Shown here: positions 6,680-15,666 of the stretch, piece after piece | Layout of the letters: every line of letters begins with the position of its first letter | Numbering within the stretch: position 1 is the first letter of the stretch | Assembly (NCBI GenBank): GCA_035546335.1 | Contig: DATKDP010000142.1 | Location: 1 to 15,666, forward strand | Origin: DATKDP01 sp035546335 | Lineage (GTDB): Bacteria > Acidobacteriota > Thermoanaerobaculia > Gp7-AA8 | Reading direction: 5' to 3' | Length of the DNA: 15,666 nucleotides | Translations under genes and position numbers: made by a program | The notes under the pieces: model-generated | What the model saw: only the letters and a program-made list of their open reading frames with translations | What the model was told of the DNA's origin: nothing | Database searches by the model: none

Positions 6680-8792
6680 CGGCTGCACCTCCTTTTCTCA
6701 GTCGGTCGATCGGTGCGAGTCTCGTGCGAAGCTCTTCGGAGGCGACGATCTCCTCGAGACTCCATTTCAGCTTGCGGCGCCAGTTGGGACGCTCGTACCC
6801 GGTACCTGGAACATTCTGCGGCTCGGTCTCTCCCCAGAGGTCTTCTAGATTGACGACGACGAGCGGCGCATCGCTCGCGGCGATCAGGGCGAGACAGCCG
6901 GACAACAGATCCTCATTCCCCATCGCGCCATCCGCCAGCAAACCGCGCCTCCGCAGATCGTCGCGCAGCCTCGCCGCGAGACGACCGCGCTCCTCTCTGA
7001 TGCCGGCCGCCTCCTCTTCGTCGATCAGTCCGAGCGCGAGACGATCGTCCACATCGAGCGCGGACACGAACGCGGCGAACGGCGGCATGTCGTGCGTGTT
7101 CACGCTCGCCACCACTTCCGGGGGGACGGGGCGCACCGGCGGCTCGTCGTGAGGGGACATCTCGTACTGGAGCACGTACATTCGTTTCAAATCATGCTCT
7201 CGCATTCCCCGCCGCACTTCATCCGGCACCGTGCCGAGATCTTCACCGACGATCATGCTCCGATGGCGCTGTGACTCGAGCGCGAGCACGGCGTAGAGCT
7301 CCTCATCACGATACCGCACGTAGACTCCTCGATTCGCCTCTCTTCCCTCCGGAATCCAGAAGAGACGGAAAAGAGCCATGACGTGATCGATCCGAAGGGT
7401 GCCGGCTCGTACGAGGTGGTGACGGATCGTCTCGACGAAATAGCGGTAGCCGTCGCGGCGCAGGCGATCGGGATGCAGCGGCGGAAACCCCCACTTCTGG
7501 CCTCGCGTGAAAAACGAATCGGGGGGAGCCCCGACCGACACCGAGCGAACGAACAGATCGCGCTCCTTCCACACATCGTAACCGTCCGGGTGCACCCCGA
7601 GGGGGTAGTCGAGATAGAGACCGCCGCCTCGCGCGGCGGTATGCTCCGAGAAGGCGGCAAGCTGTGCGTCCATGAGCCACTGCACGTACTCGTGGTAGCG
7701 GTGGGCCTCCTCGTCGTACGCCTCGTTCGGAAGATGACCGCTGCGCCACGCGGGAGGCCACTCGCGCCACCGCGTTCTCTGCTTCTCGACCGTGGCGCGG
7801 AATCTCGCGTAATCGGAAACATCGGGGCGCCTGCGCAGAAACGTCTCGAACTGCACGCGACGCTCGATCTCGTCGCTGGCAAAGAAATGTCGCGACATCT
7901 CCTCGAGGACCCTGCGCATCAGCCGGCTGCTCGCGCGGTAGTCGACGAGCGGCGCCGAACGGATCGACGCGATCTCCCGCCGAAATTCTTCCGATCCAAC
8001 GATTCGCTGCACGCCCTCCGCTGCGATCTCCGGAACCGATGGAACGTCGAGATAGAGCTCGTTCCAGAAGAGGCGGCTCGCCGGCGTGTAGGGACTCGGC
8101 TCGAACGGCTCGTCCAGAAACGAGGCGAGGATCGGCAGCGTCGCCACCATCGAGCCGCCCATCGAAGTGACCCAGTCGTCGAGGCGGCGCAGATCGCCAA
8201 TGTTTCCCATGCCCCAGCTCGTCTTCGACCGGCAGGCATACAACGGCGCGAAGAGTCCCCAACGTTTCTCCCCCGTCGTGAAACAACGCCGTGGCGCGGA
8301 AACGATCGCGGTGCGATGGCGGCGTCCTCGAACCTCCGTCACCAGGCGGTGATGCCCGAGCGGAAGAGGTGGAAGATGCAGCCGTTTCACGACATGAACG
8401 GAACCGTCCGATTCCACCCGGTCGATGATCGGAAGCTCCGAGAGCCGAAGTGGAACGTCTTCGACGCGTCCGTCCTCGAATTCTATCCGGCAGTCGAGGG
8501 TCGCTTCCGCTTCGGGCGAATCGAAGCGGAAGTCGATCGCGTTCTCATCCCCCGCCCAGGCGATCGTCACCGGCTCGGTGAGCTCGCTCCACGTCTCGCG
8601 CCATTTCCAGCGAATGCGCTCCGCCACCTCGTCCCAGCCGTTCAGCTCGACGCCGAGCAGCCGGAGCATTTCGCGAAGCGACTCCGCGTCTGCGTGGATC
8701 TCGTTCCCTTCGATGTCGTAATAGCTCGGTTCGATCCCATGAAGCCGCGCCAGCGTCTTCAGATCCTCCGGCCATCTGCCATCGGTCCCCAT
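6672..8792 (-). CDS. malQ: 4-alpha-glucanotransferase (amylomaltase, GH77)
   Basis: MalQ moves glucan segments between malto-oligosaccharides, releasing glucose and rebuilding longer chains; it can recycle the short chains produced around GlgE and TreZ. The 706 aa comprise an N-terminal extension (about 1-165, as in the long E. coli/mycobacterial type) and a GH77 barrel. Recognisable landmarks are SWGMGNIGDL (192-201), SPYTPASRLFWNELYLD (233-249), LGVHPDGYDVW (398-408) and GFPPLHPDRL (435-444). Catalytic residues are D469 in TLRIDHVMALFRLFW, E517 in IVGEDLGTVP and D568 in VNTHDMPPF. A conserved C-terminal NVPGTGYERPNWRRK block is present. The ATG lies 4 nt after the treS-mak stop, with GGGGGAG (8800-8806) 7 nt upstream. 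Cytoplasmic. Confidence 0.95.
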   Translation of the reverse strand: MGTDGRWPEDLKTLARLHGIEPSYYDIEGNEIHADAESLREMLRLLGVELNGWDEVAERIRWKWRETWSELTEPVTIAWAGDENAIDFRFDSPEAEATLDCRIEFEDGRVEDVPLRLSELPIIDRVESDGSVHVVKRLHLPPLPLGHHRLVTEVRGRRHRTAIVSAPRRCFTTGEKRWGLFAPLYACRSKTSWGMGNIGDLRRLDDWVTSMGGSMVATLPILASFLDEPFEPSPYTPASRLFWNELYLDVPSVPEIAAEGVQRIVGSEEFRREIASIRSAPLVDYRASSRLMRRVLEEMSRHFFASDEIERRVQFETFLRRRPDVSDYARFRATVEKQRTRWREWPPAWRSGHLPNEAYDEEAHRYHEYVQWLMDAQLAAFSEHTAARGGGLYLDYPLGVHPDGYDVWKERDLFVRSVSVGAPPDSFFTRGQKWGFPPLHPDRLRRDGYRYFVETIRHHLVRAGTLRIDHVMALFRLFWIPEGREANRGVYVRYRDEELYAVLALESQRHRSMIVGEDLGTVPDEVRRGMREHDLKRMYVLQYEMSPHDEPPVRPVPPEVVASVNTHDMPPFAAFVSALDVDDRLALGLIDEEEAAGIREERGRLAARLRDDLRRRGLLADGAMGNEDLLSGCLALIAASDAPLVVVNLEDLWGETEPQNVPGTGYERPNWRRKLKWSLEEIVASEELRTRLAPIDRLRKGGAADV
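6687..6694 (-). promoter_or_regulatory. Strong ribosome binding site for glgB
   Basis: The minus strand reads AAGGAGGT, complementary to the 16S rRNA 3' end, 8 nt before ATG 6679. It is the best Shine-Dalgarno sequence in the operon and it decides the glgB start: the longer frame's GTG (6688-6686) lies inside this site. The site is within the last codons of malQ. Confidence 0.8.
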
Positions 8793-8796
8793 GCCG

Positions 8797-12137
<3,341 letters not shown>

Positions 12138-12141
<4 letters not shown>

Positions 12142-14135
12142 GCGTAGTACTCGAAACTCTCTTCCGACAGCACGCGCCTACGGACGACGAACAGATGCGC
12201 CGGAACCGACCAGGGGTCGAGCTCCACGTAGTTTCTCGATCCGTGCCAGAGATAGCGGCCGCCGGTCAGCAGATCGTGTACCTGAAACGGCCGGTCGCCG
12301 TCGACTCCGAGCTCCCGGAGATCGAGATCGACCTCCCCCGACTGTCGATGATAGGGATCGAGATTCACCACGACGAGCACGACGTTGTCTCTCTCGCCGG
12401 TCGCCTTGCTGTAGCAGATGAGGTGCTCGTTGGTCGTCGGATGAAAGCGGAGGCTCCAGTCGGAGTGCAGCGCGCGGTTCTGGTTGCGGATGCGGTTGAC
12501 CCGCGTGATGAAATCGCGAAGAGAAGCACGATCGTCGAGATTCCATTCGCGGATCTCGTACTTTTCCGAGCCGAGATACTCCTCACTTCCCGATTCGCGC
12601 GGCAGATGCTCCTGAAGCTCGTAGGCGGGCCCGTAGATGCCGTAATTCGCGCAGAGCGTCGCGGCGAGAACGTGACGCGCCATGAACGCCGGACGCCCCC
12701 CATGCTGCAATGCCTCGGTCAGGATGTCGGGCGTGTTCGGCCATGCATTGGGGCGGAAATACTCCCGCACGTCGCTCCCCGTCAGCTCGGTGAAGTATTC
12801 CGTCAGCTCCCACTTCTGGTCGCGCCAGGCGAAGTAGGTGTACGACTGCGTGAACCCCAGCTTGGCGAGGTAGTACATCACCTTCGGACGGGTGAACGCC
12901 TCGGCGAGAAAGATGGCGTCGGGATACTGCTCTTTGATCTCGCCGATCGCCCATTCCCAGAAGGAGAAGGCCTTCGTGTGGGGATTGTCGACACGGAAAA
13001 TGCGAACGCCGTTCGCGGCCCAGAAGAGAAACACGTCGCGCAGCTCGCGCCACAGAGCCTGCCAGTCGGGCGAGTCGAAGTTCAGCGGGTAGATGTCCTG
13101 ATATTTCTTCGGAGGATTCTCGGCGTACTGAATCGTTCCGTCGGGTCGCTGCCGGAACCAGGAGGGATGCTCGCGGACCCACGGGTGATCGGGCGACACC
13201 TGAAAGGCGATGTCGAGAGCGATCTCGAGTCCCTGGCGCCGGGCTTCCCCGATGAGCGCCTGAAACTCGTCCATCGTACCGAGCTGGGGATGAATCGAGG
13301 TGTGCCCTCCCTCCACAGACCCGATGGCCCACGGACTTCCTGGATCTCCCTGCTCGGCGACGAGGGCGTTGTTCCGCCCTTTTCTGAACGAGACTCCGAT
13401 GGGATGAATCGGAGGAAGGTAGAGGACGTCGAATCCCATCGAGGCGACATAGGGCAGACGCTCGATGACATCGCGGAACGTGCCGTGGCCGCCCCGGACT
13501 GTCGAAGTGGAACGAGGAAAGAGCTCGTACCAGGAGGAGAAGCGGGCTCGCTCGCGATCGACGACGACGCCGAGGTTCCGAGGATAGCGGGTCGCCAGGG
13601 AGCGGTCGGCGTGGCGTCGCATCGTAGCCTCGAGCTCCTCACCGAGGGCCTGCTCGAGTCGAATGGAGAGATCGGAGGAATCGCGAAGTGCGGCGGCCGC
13701 AGCGCGAAGCGCTCGCTGTTCCGGCGGCGCCGCACGACCCGATGCTTCTTCGATCAGATCGGCGCCGATGAGCATCTGAACCGCGAGCTCTTCGTTCTGA
13801 CGGGCGTCGATCCGCTTTTTCAGATCGCGGCGCCACGACTCGAAGTGATCGATCCACGCCTCGAGCGTGTACTCATGGCGCCCGAAGTGATCGACGCTGA
13901 AGGTCGCTGCCCAGCGGTCGTTGACCAGCGGTTGCATCGCTGTTTCGATCCAGCCACTCTCACCCGCGCGACGGTGCAGCAGGATGGCGCCAAGCGCATC
14001 GTGTCCGTCGGTGAAGATGTCGGCCTCGACGCGAACCGACTCGCCAACGACGCGCTTGATCGGGAAGCGTCCCGCATCGATCTCCGGCGTCACATTCTCG
14101 ATGACAACACGTCTTCTTCCATCGTGAACATCCAT
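12138..14135 (-). CDS. glgE: Alpha-1,4-glucan:maltose-1-phosphate maltosyltransferase
   Basis: GlgE transfers maltose from alpha-maltose 1-phosphate to the non-reducing end of an alpha-1,4-glucan, releasing phosphate. It is the committed polymerising step of the trehalose-to-glucan route. The 665 aa match the usual 660-700. Order: N-terminal beta domain beginning RVVIENVTPEIDAGRFPIKR (9-28), a helical insert (about 105-185), a GH13_3 barrel, and a C-terminal beta domain. Catalytic residues are D383 in VRIFRVDNPHTKA (nucleophile), E412 in FLAEAFTRP (acid/base) and D470 in AWPNTPDILTE. NPPKKYQDIYPLNFD (340-354) is also typical. The frame stays open to GTG 14183, but those 16 residues look unlike the family. 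I prefer ATG 14135, with GGAG about 13 nt upstream, a rather long spacing. It is the first gene of the operon. Confidence 0.95.
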
Positions 14136-14197
14136 TGTGAAACGACGTCTCCTCGCGTGTGGGCATGCACTGCAACGGCTCACCAGGCAGGTGTGCC

Positions 14198-14203
14198 ATT
14201 GTA
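14198..14203 (-). promoter_or_regulatory. Candidate -10 box for the glgE operon
   Basis: The minus strand reads TACAAT here, five of six matches to TATAAT. Transcription would start near 14191, giving a leader of roughly 56 nt before ATG 14135. The only -35 candidate at reasonable spacing (TTCGGC, 14227-14222) is poor. It is offered because it is the best-placed AT-rich hexamer in the interval; the true promoter may use another sigma factor. Confidence 0.3.
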
Positions 14204-14252
14204 TGAGGTATCGACGGCGAAGCCGAAATCAGCGGTGCGAGGATCGTGCCGC

Positions 14253-14338
14253 GGGGGGAGAGGCGAGGGGGGGAGAGCCGAGAGGCGAGGGGGGGAGAGG
14301 CGAGAGACGAGAGACGAGAGGCGAGAGACGAGAGCGAG
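14253..14338. repeat. Purine-rich heptad repeat (GAGRGRC units), arm 1
   Basis: This block is built of roughly 7-bp units such as GAGAGAC and GAGAGGC. It also has three G runs of 6-7 bases (14253-14258, 14267-14273, 14289-14295). It is the approximate reverse complement of the pyrimidine-rich block at 14453-14520, so the two could form a long imperfect hairpin or cruciform, or slipped structures. The G runs also make a quadruplex conceivable. No coding role is likely. Confidence 0.75.
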
Positions 14339-14368
14339 ACCACGAGATGGCGTCGACGAAGTGAGTCC

Positions 14369-14450
14369 TCTGCTATCTGCTCTCTGCTATCTGCTCTCTG
14401 CTTCTGCTATCTGCTCTCTGCTATCTGCTTCTGCTATCTGCTTCTGCTCC
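14369..14450. repeat. TCTGCT(A/C) tandem heptad repeat
   Basis: Twelve consecutive units begin TCTGCT. Four end in A and are 7 bp (14369, 14383, 14403, 14430), a fifth A unit starts at 14417, three end in C (14376, 14390, 14410), three are 6 bp (14397, 14424, 14437), and the last (14443-14450) ends in CC. The array sits between the purine-rich and pyrimidine-rich blocks, where it would form the loop if they paired. Copy number is likely variable between strains. Confidence 0.85.
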
Positions 14451-14452
14451 AG

Positions 14453-14549
14453 CTCTCGCCCCTCGCCTCTCGTCCCTCGCCCCTCGCCTCTCGCCTCTCG
14501 TCCCTCGTCTCTCTCCGCTCCAGCCTCTAGCCTCTAGCCTCTACCCCCC
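14453..14549. repeat. Pyrimidine-rich heptad repeat, arm 2, with GCCTCTA triplet
   Basis: From 14453 to about 14520 the sequence is a chain of 7-bp units (TCGCCTC, TCGTCCC, TCGCCCC, TCGTCTC), the approximate reverse complement of the units at 14253-14338. It is followed by three exact copies of GCCTCTA (14523-14543) and a C run. The block ends shortly before the candidate pxpA promoter. Confidence 0.75.
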
Positions 14550-14564
14550 GCGCCCGCCTCTATC

Positions 14565-14573
14565 TGCGATAAT
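14565..14573 (+). promoter_or_regulatory. Candidate extended -10 promoter of pxpA
   Basis: TGCGATAAT reads as an extended -10 element (TGn followed by GATAAT, one mismatch to TATAAT). The start point would fall near 14579-14583, at or within about 4 nt of the pxpA ATG (14583). No -35 hexamer is visible, as is common for extended -10 promoters. No Shine-Dalgarno precedes pxpA, which fits a leaderless transcript. Confidence 0.45.
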
Positions 14574-14582
14574 GACCCACCC

Positions 14583-15362
14583 ATGCAGACCGAGCGACTC
14601 GTCGATCTGAGCTGCGACCTGGGGGAGGCCGTCGATGCCGATCACGACCTCATCGAGGAGCAGCTCTGGCCGTTGATCACCTCGGCCAACGTCGCATGCG
14701 GCGGCCACACCGGCGATCCGGGATCGATGGAACGGGCGGTCGAGCGGGCGCAGAACCATTCCGTTCTGCTCGGCGCGCACCCCTCGTTCCCCGACCGCGA
14801 AAATTTCGGCCGCCGATCGATGTCGATCTCGCCTGCGCTGCTTCATGATTCGCTGCTCGAGCAGCTCCTGACGCTGGCGGCGATCGCCGCAGGCTTCGGG
14901 GTTCACCTCACCCATGTGAAACCGCACGGAGCGCTCTACAACGATGCGTATCATGATGCCGAGCTCGCCGGAACGATCGTCGCAGCGGTTCGATCATTCG
15001 ATCCTGCTGCGGCGATTGTCGCGTCGCCGCGTTCCCTCCTCCATGAGGCCGCGCAGAATGAGGGAATGGCGGTGGTCGCCGAGGCATTCGCCGACCGGCG
15101 CTACCGGGCGGACGGGTCCCTGGTGCCTCGCTCGGAGGCGAACGCCCTTCTGCTCGCCGTCCGCGAGGCGGCCGATCAGGCGCTCTCGCTCGCCAGCTCA
15201 CGCCTCGTCGCCGCGGACACCGGAGTCCCTCTCGAGGTTCGCTTCCACACCCTCTGCATTCATGGCGACATGCCGGACGCCGTGGCGCGCCTCACGGCGA
15301 TCCGCGCGCGCCTTTCCAACGCCGGCTTCGGCTTCACTCACCTCGCGCGCCAGCCGGGCTGA
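14583..15362 (+). CDS. pxpA: 5-oxoprolinase subunit A (LamB/YcsF family)
   Basis: PxpA is one part of the ATP-dependent prokaryotic 5-oxoprolinase (PxpABC), which opens 5-oxoproline (pyroglutamate) to glutamate in the cytoplasm. The 259 aa match the family's ~250. Conserved blocks in order are DLSCDLGE (8-15), TSANVACGGHTGDP (33-46), GAHPSFPD (64-71), THVKPHGALYN (110-120), FADRRYRADGSLVPR (169-183) and CIHGDMP (225-231). Small departures from the commonest forms (usually DLNCDLGE, ACGFHAGDP, GAHPGYPD) do not remove recognisable key residues. The partners pxpB and pxpC often follow directly, but the 304 bp downstream hold only repeats, so the gene is isolated here. It is divergent from the glucan operon, and I see no functional link. 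The ATG has no Shine-Dalgarno. Confidence 0.93.
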   Translation: MQTERLVDLSCDLGEAVDADHDLIEEQLWPLITSANVACGGHTGDPGSMERAVERAQNHSVLLGAHPSFPDRENFGRRSMSISPALLHDSLLEQLLTLAAIAAGFGVHLTHVKPHGALYNDAYHDAELAGTIVAAVRSFDPAAAIVASPRSLLHEAAQNEGMAVVAEAFADRRYRADGSLVPRSEANALLLAVREAADQALSLASSRLVAADTGVPLEVRFHTLCIHGDMPDAVARLTAIRARLSNAGFGFTHLARQPG

Positions 15363-15476
15363 CCCGCAAACATTCCTCTGCACCTCGTAGGGACGAAGCA
15401 TTTGCGCGAGGGAAAAATCCGCGGGCTTGCCACGCCGCAACGCAGCGCAATAGCTTCGTCCGGGTGCTTGCCATGA
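15363..15476 (+). repeat. 114-bp interspersed repeat, copy 1
   Basis: This copy aligns without gaps to 15553-15666, with about 9 mismatches over 114 bp by my count. It contains imperfect 17-nt inverted arms: 15391-15407 and 15445-15461, with two mismatches, enclosing a 37-nt loop. Homology begins at the first base after the pxpA stop codon. There is no open frame and no transposase, so it resembles a REP/MITE-like element or a structured-RNA repeat. Differences cluster at the left end and in the loop, while both arms are identical between copies. Confidence 0.85.
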
Positions 15477-15492
15477 TCTATCCAACCCCCGC

Positions 15493-15522
15493 AGGGGAGA
15501 GCGGGCGTCCCGCGCCCGCCCC
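15493..15522 (+). repeat. 30-bp palindromic element, copy B
   Basis: Identical over 30 bp to the reverse complement of 399-428. Its hairpin core is GCGGGCG (15501-15507) paired with CGCCCGC (15513-15519) around TCCCG. It lies in the 76-bp spacer between the two 114-bp repeats. Confidence 0.75.
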
Positions 15523-15552
15523 CGTATCACCCGCGACGCTCTAACCCACCGT

Positions 15553-15666
15553 CCCGCAAACATCACCGTGCTCCTCGTAGGGACGAAGCATTTGCGCGAG
15601 GGACAAACCCGAGGGCTTGTCACGCCGCAACGCAGCGCAATAGCTTCGTCCGGGTGCTTGCCATGA
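15553..15666 (+). repeat. 114-bp interspersed repeat, copy 2
   Basis: The second copy starts exactly 190 bp after copy 1 and is in the same orientation. Its inverted arms are at 15581-15597 and 15635-15651 and are identical to those of copy 1. It reaches the last base of the window, so the true right boundary and any further copies cannot be seen. The 304 bp from the pxpA stop to the window end hold no gene, only these repeats and the 30-bp palindrome. Confidence 0.85.

Larger units (their letters stand above)
14136..14582. other. Divergent intergenic region between glgE and pxpA
   Basis: These 447 bp contain no gene. They separate two divergently transcribed units, so promoters for both should lie here. 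Most of the space (14253-14549) is low-complexity heptad repeat in three blocks, described separately. The candidate glgE -10 (14198-14203) lies on one side of the repeats and the candidate pxpA -10 (14568-14573) on the other, leaving the repeats upstream of both predicted start points. Open frames crossing the region are translations of the repeats. Confidence 0.7.

Noticed and set aside
14136..14183. N-terminal extension of GlgE from GTG 14183
   Set aside because: The 16 added residues are Cys/Arg-rich and unlike GlgE N-termini. ATG 14135 starts just before the conserved RVVIENVTPEID segment.
14369..14450. CRISPR array or iteron-type origin
   Set aside because: The units are contiguous 6-8 bp without spacers, far shorter than CRISPR repeats. 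There is no cas or replication-initiator gene and no AT-rich unwinding region nearby.

Overview
This window is one trehalose/maltose/alpha-glucan operon with repeat-rich flanks. It is high-GC bacterial DNA, without introns, with closely packed genes and mostly weak Shine-Dalgarno sequences. The gene set (GlgE pathway, fused TreS-maltokinase, DUF3536-type GH57) and the style of the flanking repeats suggest a soil-type Gram-negative lineage. Acidobacteriota is my tentative guess, but no phylogenetic marker gene is present and I cannot prove it.

Layout. Positions 1-426 are non-coding: small hairpins plus one copy of a 30-bp palindromic element that abuts the last gene of the operon. From about 14135 down to 427, six genes run on the minus strand, each overlapping or within 4 nt of the next. 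In transcription order they are glgE, a treS-maltokinase fusion, malQ, glgB, treZ and a GH57/DUF3536 gene. The divergent intergenic region (14136-14582) holds a candidate operon promoter and an unusual three-block heptad repeat. On the plus strand at 14583-15362 is pxpA, a 5-oxoprolinase subunit A. Positions 15363-15666 are non-coding and carry two copies of a 114-bp repeat with inverted arms, with a second copy of the 30-bp palindrome between them.

How the genes work together. TreS converts trehalose to maltose. The fused kinase makes maltose 1-phosphate. GlgE adds the maltosyl unit to an alpha-1,4-glucan, and GlgB branches it. In the other direction, TreZ would release trehalose from maltooligosyl-trehalose, and MalQ would recycle malto-oligosaccharides. 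The operon is therefore close to a closed trehalose-glucan cycle, except that TreY, which makes the TreZ substrate, is not in the window. The position beside treZ is held by a GH57/DUF3536 protein whose reaction is unknown to me. Catalytic residues are intact in every enzyme. The main points of interest are TreZ without TreY beside the GH57 protein, the mirrored heptad-repeat block between the two transcription units, and two repeat families whose copies begin at or immediately after stop codons. I found no tRNA, rRNA, CRISPR array, transposase or phage gene.
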